Positions 26,302 to 34,117 of a DNA stretch of 55,385 nt are shown here, in pieces. The position numbers and the translations under genes are program-made. Positions within the stretch are counted from its first letter, which is position 1. Each line of letters opens with the position of its first letter. Below the pieces are notes generated by a model. The model had not been told where the DNA came from. It saw only the letters and a program-made list of their open reading frames with translations, and searched no databases. Source of the stretch: Microbacterium oxydans (GTDB taxonomy: Bacteria > Actinomycetota > Actinomycetes > Actinomycetales > Microbacteriaceae); contig NZ_JYIW01000013.1 in the NCBI RefSeq assembly GCF_000956525.1, forward strand, positions 1-55,385, given 5' to 3'.

Positions 26302-27906
26302 ATGAACAGCACTGAGAAGGAGCTCGAGCAGGCGGTCGCCTGCTTGGATCGGGTGCTGCGTGATGACGCGTTCGGTCTCTTGTCGGATGAGGCGAAGATG
26401 CGGGTGTTGCGGCTCGCTGGTGCGGCGCAGCGGCGGGTGGACGCGGTGATCGTCGAGACGGTCGCATCGGTGCCCGCCAGGCCTTCGGGATCGGGCGATC
26501 CGGCGTTCTGTGGGCTGTTCGGATGTCGGACGATGAGCGAGTTGTTGCAGCGGGTGCTGCGGGTGGACGCGTCCGGGGCCGCGCGGGTGGTGAAGGCCGC
26601 GTCGTCGGTGTTCCGGGAGGCGGACCTCTCATCGGGCGGATGGCAGGCGGCCAGGTGGCCGCGCCTGCGGGAGGCGTTGCTGGACGGGACGATCGGGGTG
26701 TCGGGGTTGTTGGCGGCGGTTGGGCCGGTGGATGCGGCGCAGCGTCGGGTGAGTGAGGCGTTGCGGTGGCGGGCGGATGCGCAGCTCGCCGCGCTCGCAC
26801 GGGGGATGGTCGCAGTCGACGAGGAGGATGCTTCTGCAGATCCGGGTGCTGCTGATCCGGGTGTTGCGCAGGGCGGGCCGCCGGCGACGCCGGAGGATCT
26901 GCGGACCTATGCGCGGGTGATCATGGCGTACCTCGACCCCGACGGGGCGGAGCCGGCGGAGGAGCTTGCGATGCGTGGGCGGGGGATCCGGTTCGGGCGT
27001 GCCAAGCATGGGCTGGTCCCGATCCACGGTGACCTGCTCCCGGAGACCGCGGGGGCGTTGCAGCGGCAGTTCGACGCGTACTTGAACCCGAAGGTCGACG
27101 GGCCACCGCTCCCGGGGGTGCGGTTCGTGCCATCCGCTGACACCGCCGATACTGCGGACGCCACCACAGCGGGTGCGGGTGCTCGCGGTGATGCCGCTGG
27201 TGCTGGTGCTGGTGCTGGTGCTGGGGCTCGCGCTGGTGCCGACAGTGGCGGGTATGTGCAGGCCAGTGACGAGCGGGGTGATGATGACGTGTTGCCGTCG
27301 GCTGATCCGGGCGGGATGGTCGACACCCGCACCCGCCCACAGAAACAGCACGATGCGTTCGCGGCGATCCTCGGCATCGCCGCGAAACACGACGAGACAC
27401 CGAAACTCGGTGGGGCGGCGCCGACGTTGCTCGTGTCCGTCACCGCGGACGACTATGCGACCGGCCGCGGATGGGCGTATGTCGACGGCATCGACACCCC
27501 CGTCTCCGTCGCCACCGCCCGGCACACCGCGTGTGGGGGAACGATCCAACGGGTGCTGTTCGACCCCGAAGGACGCATCATCGGCATCGGGACCACCGAC
27601 CGCATCTTCACCACCCACCAACGCAGGGCGATCACCCTGCGGGATAAGGAATGCCTCATCCCCGGGTGCCACGTGCGCGCGTCGTGGTGCGAGATCCACC
27701 ACGTGCACGAACACGCCAGAGGCGGACCGACACATACGGACAATGGTGTCGCGTTGTGTTGGCATCATCACCGCACCCTCGACACGAGCGGGTGGGAGAT
27801 CCGCATGGGCAACGGCACCCCGCAGGTCCGCGGGCCCGCCTGGTGGGACCCCGCCCGGCGATGGCGCACCCCACAACCCGCCCTCACCCACGCACTCACC
27901 GGATGA
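26302..27906 (+). CDS. DUF222 / HNH endonuclease-domain protein (13E12 repeat family)
   Basis: 534 residues. N-terminal DUF222 region (AAQRRVDAVIVETVASV; HGDLLPETAGALQRQFDAYL) and C-terminal HNH nuclease fold: CLIPGC, WCEIHHVHEHARGGPTHTDN, ALCWHHHRTLD, with the Cys pair and catalytic histidines intact. This family is multicopy in actinobacterial genomes and is often linked to mobile or repeat behaviour; its real role is unknown. Between the two parts is a Gly-Ala run (AGAGAGAGAG) encoded by a GGTGCT microsatellite at ~27190-27225. It runs straight into an 18-20-bp tandem repeat at its stop codon. Confidence 0.9.
   Translation: MNSTEKELEQAVACLDRVLRDDAFGLLSDEAKMRVLRLAGAAQRRVDAVIVETVASVPARPSGSGDPAFCGLFGCRTMSELLQRVLRVDASGAARVVKAASSVFREADLSSGGWQAARWPRLREALLDGTIGVSGLLAAVGPVDAAQRRVSEALRWRADAQLAALARGMVAVDEEDASADPGAADPGVAQGGPPATPEDLRTYARVIMAYLDPDGAEPAEELAMRGRGIRFGRAKHGLVPIHGDLLPETAGALQRQFDAYLNPKVDGPPLPGVRFVPSADTADTADATTAGAGARGDAAGAGAGAGAGARAGADSGGYVQASDERGDDDVLPSADPGGMVDTRTRPQKQHDAFAAILGIAAKHDETPKLGGAAPTLLVSVTADDYATGRGWAYVDGIDTPVSVATARHTACGGTIQRVLFDPEGRIIGIGTTDRIFTTHQRRAITLRDKECLIPGCHVRASWCEIHHVHEHARGGPTHTDNGVALCWHHHRTLDTSGWEIRMGNGTPQVRGPAWWDPARRWRTPQPALTHALTG
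27190..27226 (+). repeat. GGTGCT hexanucleotide microsatellite in the DUF222/HNH gene
   Basis: Consecutive GGTGCT units, followed by imperfect ones, encode Gly-Ala pairs in the linker before the HNH domain. Six-base units keep the frame whatever the copy number, so this is a site of expected length variation without loss of function. Confidence 0.8.
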
Positions 27907-27980
27907 CCACACGCCTCACCGGATGACCACGCCTCACCGGATGACCGCGCCTCACCGGATGACCGCGCGCCTCACCGCGC
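27895..27980 (+). repeat. Tandem repeat of 18-20 bp across the 3' end of the DUF222/HNH gene
   Basis: Four copies of CTCACCGGATGACCRCRC (20, 18, 18 and 20 bp) from 27895, plus a partial fifth copy. The first copy supplies the last codons and the stop codon of the HNH gene (stop 27904-27906). Each later copy carries the same TGA, so the array looks like an extended gene end produced by slippage. The remaining sequence to the next gene (27981-28182) shows only the ALDH ribosome site GAAGGAGAG. Confidence 0.8.
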
Positions 27981-28182
27981 CCAGATGCCCGAGCACCCCA
28001 CACGCCGAAGCGCCCGTACGCGTCGAAGCATCCGTGCCCACCGAGCGCCTGGTCTCGCCAGCACATCCATTCGCGCTGGGGCATCTCCGGCGCGCTCCTC
28101 GACAAGTGCAGCGTTCGGCCGCGATCGACAATGAAGAGGCGACCAGTCCACGCTGGCGCATCCCGCTCGAAGGAGAGTTCCG

Positions 28183-29622
28183 ATGTCCGAATCCGCCGCC
28201 TCCGCAGCCGCTGCGCTGCTCGACCGCATCCAGGCGCCGCAGGGCGCCGGCCGCGACATCCCGGATGCCGCGACACGAGAGATCATCGGCCGCGCACCCG
28301 TCCATGCAGTCGCCGAGCTCGATGACGCGATCGCCAGGGCGAAGGCCGCGCAACCGGCATGGGAAGCGCTCGGGCACGAGAAGCGGAGCGAGCTGCTCCT
28401 CGCCGCAGCCGATGCGATCGACGCCAACGCGGAAGCACTCGCCCACCTCCTGTCGCGCGAACAGGGCAAGCCCTTGAACGGCCCCAACGCCCGCTTCGAA
28501 CTCGGCGCCTGCACCGCGTGGCTGCGCACCAACGCCGCCACCGTGCTCGAACCCCAGGTGCTCGTCGATGACGAGACGCTGCACGCCGAGCTGGTCTACA
28601 AGGCGGCAGGCGTCGTCGGCGCGATCGGCCCGTGGAACTGGCCGCTCATGATCACCATCTGGCAGATCGGCCCCTCCCTGCGGATGGGCAACACGGTCGT
28701 CGCGAAGCCGAGCGAGTACACGCCGCTCAGCGTGCTCGCGATGCTCGCGATCATGAACGAGGTGCTTCCCGCCGACGTGCTGATCGGCATCTCCGGTGAC
28801 CGCGAGGTCGGCGCCCGCCTGGCATCGCACCCCGACATCGCCAAGATCATGTTCACCGGTTCGACCGCGACAGGGCGTCGCATCATCGAGAGCTCCGCCG
28901 GCAATCTCGCCCGCCTCACCCTCGAACTCGGCGGCAACGACGCGGGCATCGTGTTGCCGGACACCGACGTCGCCGCAATCGCCGAAGACCTGTTCTGGGG
29001 CGCGTTCATCAACACCGGCCAGACCTGTGCCGCACTCAAGCGCCTGTACGTGCACGACTCGGTCTACGAGCAGGTCGTCGACGCGCTGGCCGGGATCGCG
29101 GCATCCGTGCCGATCGGCAACGGTCTCGACGAGAACAACGTCCTCGGTCCGCTGCAGAACCGGGCGCAGTTCGACATCGTGAGCCGCCTGGTCGACGAGG
29201 CCAGGAGCCGCGGCGCGCGCATCGTCACCGGAGGGGAAGCCGCCACCGAACTCGGCGAGCTGTTCTACCGTCCGACCATCGTCGCCGACATCGACAACGA
29301 CGCCGCACTCGTGCAGGAGGAGCAGTTCGGACCCGCGCTTCCCGTGATCCGCTACAGCGACGTCGACGAAGCCTTCGCGCTCGCGAACGCGGTCGATGTG
29401 GGCCTCGGCGCCTCCGTCTGGTCGAGCGACCCGGAAGCCGCCCGCGCGGCGGCCTCGCAGATGCAGTCGGGCACGGTGTGGATCAACTCGCACGGCGGGC
29501 TGCACCCGATGGTGCCGTTCGGCGGCGTCAAGAGCTCCGGCTACGGGCTCGAATTCGGCGTCGAGGGGCTCAAGTCCGTCGCCGTCACACAGGTCGTCTC
29601 CGGCCCCGGTCGGAAGGCCTGA
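28183..29622 (+). CDS. NAD(P)-dependent aldehyde dehydrogenase
   Basis: 479 residues, ribosome site GAAGGAGAG. Oxidises an aldehyde to its acid. Conserved Asn in GPWNWP, Lys175 (VVAKPSEYTP), GSTATGRR, catalytic base Glu249 (LTLELGGN) and nucleophile Cys282 (NTGQTCAALKR). Three bases upstream of the GMC oxidoreductase, so the two form an alcohol-to-acid pair. In the context of the amine oxidase (49973) and the paa operons, a phenylacetaldehyde dehydrogenase role (FeaB-like) is plausible but not proved; an alternative is the aldehyde produced by its GMC partner. Confidence 0.92.
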   Translation: MSESAASAAAALLDRIQAPQGAGRDIPDAATREIIGRAPVHAVAELDDAIARAKAAQPAWEALGHEKRSELLLAAADAIDANAEALAHLLSREQGKPLNGPNARFELGACTAWLRTNAATVLEPQVLVDDETLHAELVYKAAGVVGAIGPWNWPLMITIWQIGPSLRMGNTVVAKPSEYTPLSVLAMLAIMNEVLPADVLIGISGDREVGARLASHPDIAKIMFTGSTATGRRIIESSAGNLARLTLELGGNDAGIVLPDTDVAAIAEDLFWGAFINTGQTCAALKRLYVHDSVYEQVVDALAGIAASVPIGNGLDENNVLGPLQNRAQFDIVSRLVDEARSRGARIVTGGEAATELGELFYRPTIVADIDNDAALVQEEQFGPALPVIRYSDVDEAFALANAVDVGLGASVWSSDPEAARAAASQMQSGTVWINSHGGLHPMVPFGGVKSSGYGLEFGVEGLKSVAVTQVVSGPGRKA

Positions 29623-29625
29623 CGC

Positions 29626-31206
29626 ATGCGCACAGCGATCATCGTCGGCGCCGGCACCTCGGGCGCGATCGTCGCGCGACGACTGGCGGATGCCGGCGTC
29701 GCGGTCACGCTCATCGAGGCGGGCGGCTACGACACGAACCCCGCGATCCACGACCCCTCGCGTGCGGGCGAGCTCTGGCACTCCGCCGATGACTGGGACT
29801 TCTTCACGGTGCCGCAGGAGCATGCGGCCGGCCGCCGGCTGCACCTCCCACGGGGCAAGGTCACCGGCGGATCGCACGCGTTGAACGCCATGATCTGGGT
29901 GCGCGGAGCGGCATCCGACTACGACGGCTGGGAACGCGACGGTGCGACCGGATGGGGCTGGTCCGAGGTCGAGCCCGTGTACGACGCGATCGAGCACGAT
30001 CTGCTGTACGTCAGCGACGACTACACGCTGTCACCCATTCAGGCGTCGATCATCGGCGCCGCAGTGCAGGAGGGACTGCCGCACAACCCGAACTACAACG
30101 GGGGAACGCTCGACGGCGTCTCGCAGGAGCAGGTGACGATCCGCGACGGACGCCGGGTGAACACCTGGACCACATATGCGCAGCCCATCGCCGACCGGCT
30201 CACGATCATCACCGGACGTGAGGTGCACTCGGTGATCATCGAGGACGGCAGGGCGGTCGGTGTGCGACTCGGCGGGGGTGCCCTTCGACAGGCTCAGGGA
30301 CCCAGCAAGGAACAGGCACAGGGAACCAGCAAGGAACAGGCTCAGGGACCCAGCGGGGAACAGGCGCAGGGAACCAGCGGGGAACAGGCCCAGGGAGCCG
30401 TGGAGGAGGTGCGCGCCGACGAGGTCATCCTCTCGGCCGGCGCGATCGGCTCGCCGGTCATCCTGCTGCGTTCCGGCATCGGCCCGGCGGCAGAGCTCGA
30501 GGCGCTCGGGATCCCGGTCGTCCAGGATCTGCCCGGTGTCGGGAAGAATCTGCACGACCACCTGTTGTCTCCCGTGATCTTCACGACGACGGACCGCCCG
30601 GTCGGGCCCCCGCAGCCAGGGGTGTCGGTCACGCAGACGCACCTCTTCTGGCGCAGCCGCGACGACCTCGACGTGCCGGACACGCAGCCGATCAACTTCT
30701 CGGTGCCCATGTGGGGCGAGCTCGAGCCGAAGGGCGACGATGGATTCACGCTCATGGCCGGCATGATCACGCCGCACAGTCGGGGCACCCTCACGCTGTC
30801 GGGCCCGGATCTCGCCGATGCGCCGAACATCGACCTGGCCGCGCTCGCCGACGACCGCGACGTGGCATCGCTCGCGGCATCCGTGCGTCAGTGCCGTCGA
30901 ATCGGCGCGCAGCCGGCGCTCGCCGACGCGTGGGGAGCCGTCGAGGCCTACCCGGGACCGGACGTCGCCGACGCCGACGTCGAGGACTGGGTGCGACGCA
31001 CCGCGATCACGTACCACCACCAGGTCGGCACCTGCCGGATGGGAACGGATGCGGATGCCGTGGTCGACCCGCAGCTGCGCGTCCGCGGCATCCTGGGCCT
31101 CAGGGTGATCGACGCTTCCGTCATCCCGACCGTGCCGAGTGGCAACACCAACGCGCCGGCAGCGATGATCGGCGAGCGCGGCGCACGGTTCGTGTTGCAG
31201 GACTGA
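29626..31206 (+). CDS. GMC-family FAD oxidoreductase (choline dehydrogenase-like) with repeat-encoded insertion
   Basis: 526 residues. FAD-dependent alcohol oxidation. N-terminal dinucleotide fold IIVGAGTSGAIVARRL, GMC signature GKVTGGSHALNAMIWVRG, and C-terminal active-site His in YHHQVGTCRMG followed by DASVIPTVPSGNTNAPAA. Substrate not determined; relatives act on choline, sugars or polyethylene glycol. Residues ~219-258 are four 8-residue tandem repeats (consensus QGPSKEQA) encoded by 24-bp copies derived from the dispersed repeat, inserted in the substrate-domain region just after VGVRLGGG. Probably co-transcribed with the aldehyde dehydrogenase and ends before a very strong terminator. 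Confidence 0.9.
   Translation: MRTAIIVGAGTSGAIVARRLADAGVAVTLIEAGGYDTNPAIHDPSRAGELWHSADDWDFFTVPQEHAAGRRLHLPRGKVTGGSHALNAMIWVRGAASDYDGWERDGATGWGWSEVEPVYDAIEHDLLYVSDDYTLSPIQASIIGAAVQEGLPHNPNYNGGTLDGVSQEQVTIRDGRRVNTWTTYAQPIADRLTIITGREVHSVIIEDGRAVGVRLGGGALRQAQGPSKEQAQGTSKEQAQGPSGEQAQGTSGEQAQGAVEEVRADEVILSAGAIGSPVILLRSGIGPAAELEALGIPVVQDLPGVGKNLHDHLLSPVIFTTTDRPVGPPQPGVSVTQTHLFWRSRDDLDVPDTQPINFSVPMWGELEPKGDDGFTLMAGMITPHSRGTLTLSGPDLADAPNIDLAALADDRDVASLAASVRQCRRIGAQPALADAWGAVEAYPGPDVADADVEDWVRRTAITYHHQVGTCRMGTDADAVVDPQLRVRGILGLRVIDASVIPTVPSGNTNAPAAMIGERGARFVLQD
30281..30400. repeat. In-frame 24-bp tandem array inside the GMC oxidoreductase gene
   Basis: Begins with an intact core copy CCCTTCGACAGGCTCAGGGA (30281-30300). 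Four 24-bp units follow from 30295 (30295-30318, 30319-30342, 30343-30366, 30367-30390), then a partial unit. Units alternate GGACCC/GGAACC and AAGGAA/GGGGAA, suggesting duplication in pairs. 24 bp equals eight codons, so the frame is kept. Confidence 0.88.
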
Positions 31207-31301
31207 CAGCGGCACCGCCGCACACCGACGAGAGAAGCTCCCGCCTGCTGCGTGCGAATTCCAGGAGCCGTCGCAACACGACCTCGTCCGATCACGCGAA
31301 C

Positions 31302-31337
31302 AGCGCCCCTCCCAGCCGCGCGGCTGGGAGGGGCGCT
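31302..31337. terminator. Bidirectional terminator: 36-bp perfect palindrome
   Basis: AGCGCCCCTCCCAGCC and its complement are separated only by GCGC, which is itself palindromic, so all 36 bases are symmetric. It is followed by a T-containing stretch (GATTTTCT). It lies between convergent genes (GMC oxidoreductase and amidohydrolase), fitting a terminator for both. Confidence 0.85.
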
Positions 31338-31585
31338 CCTCGTCGTTGACTGATTTTCTGCGTCTCACGCGCGTCGCCATCGGCATGTTCAGCGAGTACG
31401 CCGTGAGACGACCGGCGCCGCGATAGGCCTGACGATCGGTGTCGCCGTCACCGAGCTCAAGCGCCGCCGCCGAAGCAAGTAGCTCGTCGGTTCGCTCCCC
31501 GTCGCGCGAGTGACGGCGAACCCAGCGATCCGGCAACGAACCGGAGCTGCTGCAGGCGTTGCGCCGGTGTGTGACCGGGCGGCGC
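31338..31585. other. Intergenic remainder with possible gene remnant
   Basis: The 379-bp gap between the convergent genes (31207-31585) holds the palindromic terminator and otherwise no gene. One short open stretch ending at TAG 31480-31482 translates as ETTGAAIGLTIGVAVTEL then KRRRRSK, like the last membrane helix and basic tail of a lost membrane protein, but no start codon or upstream homology supports it. I see no RNA gene here. Confidence 0.3.
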
Positions 31586-33229
31586 TCAGCGCGAGAAGAC
31601 CTCGCGGCCGGCGAACCAGGTCGAGACGACGTCCGTGTGCACGATCTGCGCAGCGGGGCCGGCGATCGCGTCGCGCTCGAGCACCACGAAGTCCGCCGAC
31701 TTCCCGACCGTCAGCGAACCGGTCTCGGCAGCGAGTCCCATCGCGGTGGCGGCGTTGATCGTGAAGACCTCGAGCGCCTCCTCTGCGGTGATCGCCTGTT
31801 CCGGCCAGAGCGTGCCGGGGGCGCGACCGAGCGGGTCAGCCCTGGTCACGAGCCCCTGCAGTCCCTCGAGCGTGTTGGGCGACTCGCTCACCGGCCAGTC
31901 GGAACCGCCGGCCACGAGTGCGCCGGAGTCGATCAGAGCCCGGTTCGGCTGCGAGTGCTCCGCGCGCTCGCCGAGCACGTCGGCCAGTGCCTGCGGAATC
32001 ACGCCGGGGTACCAGATGAAGGGGGAGATGTCGGCCGAGACGTCGAGCGCCTGCAGCCGGGGGATGTCGGCTTCGGCGAGGAACTGTCCGTGCGCGATCT
32101 GGATCGGCGTCGTGATGCCCTCGGCGCGCAGCTGCTCCGCGACGTCGAGCACGAGTCGCGCTGAGCCGTCGCCCGTGCAGTGCACCTTGGCGCCGAGGCC
32201 TCTGGCGGCCACCGAGCGCAGCCAGTTCGCGAGCTCGTCGAAGGTCATGGTCGTCTCGCCGTGGAAGTGCGCGCCGTGCGCGGCATCCGCCGGATACGGG
32301 TCGAGGAACGACGCGGTCCTCGCGGGTGGCACGCCGTCGAGGAAGATCTTCACGAAGTCGGGACGGTGGTGCGCGGTACGGAACTCCTCGCCGCGCTCGA
32401 TCAGCGGCGTGCCGATCGGATCGAAGCCGAAGATCTCGTCGTTGATGAGCAGCGACGACACCACCCACGCGTGCAGCTCGCCGGTCCGATCGAGCTCGGC
32501 CAGCGCCTGCAGGATCTCGATCGAGACACCCGCGTCCTGGAAGGTCGTGATGCCGAAGGAGTTCAGCAGCTCGACACCCCGGCGGGATGCCGCGATGTGC
32601 TGCTCGGCGGTGAGTCCGCCGCTGCGGTCGTACGCTTCCTGCACCGGGATGCCGGCCGCCTCGAGCAGCACACCCGTCGGAGTGCCGTCGTGCGGATCGA
32701 GCAGCGTGACTCCGGAGGCAGGGATGCAGTCGGCGGTGATGCCGGCGAGTTCGAGCGCTCGCGTGTTCGCCCACCGGTTGTGCCGTGAGTCCTCGACCAG
32801 CACGACCGGGCGGCCGCCGGCGGCCTCGTCCAGCCGCAGGCGCGATGCGGTGTCGGCCAGCTGCGGCAGCAACGTCGTCGGCACCGCGCCGCCGACGATC
32901 CAGGCGTCGGTGGGCAGCGTGGCAGCCTTCGCGCGCACCAGGTCGAGGATCTCGTCGAGGGTCAGCGACTGCGGCAGCGAGAGTTCGAACAGGTCGGTCC
33001 GCCCGGCGAGCGCATGGTGATTGTGCACGTCGACGAAACCGGGGTACACGGCGGCGTCGCCGACCTCCAGCATCCGCGTCCGGCGTCCGCGGAACCGCTC
33101 GACGTCGGTGAGCGAGCCGACCGCGAGGAGTCTGCCGTCACCCACGGCGAACGCCTCGACGATCGGATTCGCACGATCCGCCGTGCGGATCACGGATGCG
33201 GTGACGATGAGGTCGGCGACGGCCGTCAT
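31586..33229 (-). CDS. Amidohydrolase family protein (YtcJ-like)
   Basis: 547 residues. Metal-dependent hydrolase with the metal motif YPGFVDVHNHHALAG (~residues 62-76), and later VHCTGDGSARLVLDVAEQL, IAHGQFLAEADI and GGSDWPVSESPNTLEGLQ, which are typical of the YtcJ/exoenzyme-regulatory amidohydrolase group. Substrate unknown; relatives hydrolyse amides and N-acyl amines. It starts 1 bp after the MoaF-like gene, downstream of the APC permease, so permease, MoaF and amidohydrolase form an operon. The cleavage of an imported amide or N-acyl compound is a reasonable inference. Confidence 0.88.
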   Translation of the reverse strand: MTAVADLIVTASVIRTADRANPIVEAFAVGDGRLLAVGSLTDVERFRGRRTRMLEVGDAAVYPGFVDVHNHHALAGRTDLFELSLPQSLTLDEILDLVRAKAATLPTDAWIVGGAVPTTLLPQLADTASRLRLDEAAGGRPVVLVEDSRHNRWANTRALELAGITADCIPASGVTLLDPHDGTPTGVLLEAAGIPVQEAYDRSGGLTAEQHIAASRRGVELLNSFGITTFQDAGVSIEILQALAELDRTGELHAWVVSSLLINDEIFGFDPIGTPLIERGEEFRTAHHRPDFVKIFLDGVPPARTASFLDPYPADAAHGAHFHGETTMTFDELANWLRSVAARGLGAKVHCTGDGSARLVLDVAEQLRAEGITTPIQIAHGQFLAEADIPRLQALDVSADISPFIWYPGVIPQALADVLGERAEHSQPNRALIDSGALVAGGSDWPVSESPNTLEGLQGLVTRADPLGRAPGTLWPEQAITAEEALEVFTINAATAMGLAAETGSLTVGKSADFVVLERDAIAGPAAQIVHTDVVSTWFAGREVFSR

Positions 33230-33230
33230 C

Positions 33231-34070
33231 TCAGGCGTCCCCGAAGGAGGCCGGTTCGAGCTCCGGTGCGTGCAGCGTGGTCGACAGCAGTCGGCCGTGC
33301 GCGCCGAACGTGAAGTGCGTCGGCACCTCGCCCGACTCGTCGAGACCGAACAGCACGCCGTGCGAGCGGATCGCGTTCACGTCGCGATGATCGGCGATCG
33401 TCACGGACGCGCACGGGATGACCTTCTCGCGCCACGCGAAGATGTAGATGCCGGGGCGGACCTCCCACACGCTGTTCTCGTCGGTGTCGGCGAGACCGCG
33501 CTCTGGACCGGCCAGGCACTGCCAGGAGTACCACCGCGACGACAGGTACACGTGCTCGTAGGCGTGCTCCTCGCTGTACACCCACTCGACGCGACGGCCG
33601 ATCAGGGTCGTGGTCGGCGCTGCCTCGCGGCCGGTCGCCTCGGCTCCCTCGATCACGCTCGGTGCGAAGACGTGCTGCACGCGGGTGCGGCCCTGCTCGG
33701 GTGCAGGCAGGATGATCGAGATCACCGCGAGGGCGCGACCCTGGCGCAGATCGAGCACGAGCGACACGGCCTCGTTCGGCAGGTAGCGGTGGTGGAATTG
33801 CACGAAGTAGAGGTCGTCGTCGACCTCGAACGCCTCGTAGTCGTCGGTGTCGGACGCAGCAGCGGTGGGGTCATCAGCGCCGGGCTGGTAGTCCCACGAC
33901 ACCGTGGTGTCGTCGAAGCGGTGCACGATGCGGGTGCCGCGCGCGTCGACGACCGCGATCTCGCGCCCGCTCAGCGCGGTCGTGTGCGGTGCCTTGTTGG
34001 CGTCGAAGCCGGGCGCCAGCCCCTCCAGGGGCAGCCAGGTGGAGGTGTCGGCGGGGTTCAGCGTGGTCAT
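33231..34070 (-). CDS. MoaF-like protein 1 (monoamine regulon family)
   Basis: 279 residues from ATG 34070. Belongs to the MoaF family, often labelled molybdenum cofactor protein F; the name comes from the monoamine regulon of Klebsiella. No enzyme activity is established. Two similar beta-rich halves of about 100-120 residues suggest two calycin-like barrels. The second half holds the family block AYEHVYLSSRWYSWQCLAG, then RGLADTDENSVWEVRPG, which is shared almost position by position with the paralogue at 43576. No signal peptide. It lies between the permease and the amidohydrolase genes in one operon. Confidence 0.85.
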   Translation of the reverse strand: MTTLNPADTSTWLPLEGLAPGFDANKAPHTTALSGREIAVVDARGTRIVHRFDDTTVSWDYQPGADDPTAAASDTDDYEAFEVDDDLYFVQFHHRYLPNEAVSLVLDLRQGRALAVISIILPAPEQGRTRVQHVFAPSVIEGAEATGREAAPTTTLIGRRVEWVYSEEHAYEHVYLSSRWYSWQCLAGPERGLADTDENSVWEVRPGIYIFAWREKVIPCASVTIADHRDVNAIRSHGVLFGLDESGEVPTHFTFGAHGRLLSTTLHAPELEPASFGDA

Positions 34071-34117
34071 GGGTTCCTTCTCTCTGGACGACGTGGGTCG
34101 GGGTGGAGACAGCGGCG

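Noticed and set aside
26302..27906. Group II intron or homing endonuclease
   Set aside because: The HNH domain is fused to DUF222 and no intron structure or interrupted host gene is visible; the protein fits the 13E12 family.
27895..27980. CRISPR array
   Set aside because: The units are directly adjacent with no unique spacers, and no cas genes are present.
31338..31480. Small membrane protein gene in the intergenic gap
   Set aside because: A short open stretch ends in a helix and basic tail, but it has no start codon or ribosome site; kept only as a possible remnant.
33231..34070. True molybdenum cofactor biosynthesis role for the MoaF-like proteins
   Set aside because: No other molybdopterin genes are in the window, and the family name traces to the monoamine regulon rather than to molybdenum.
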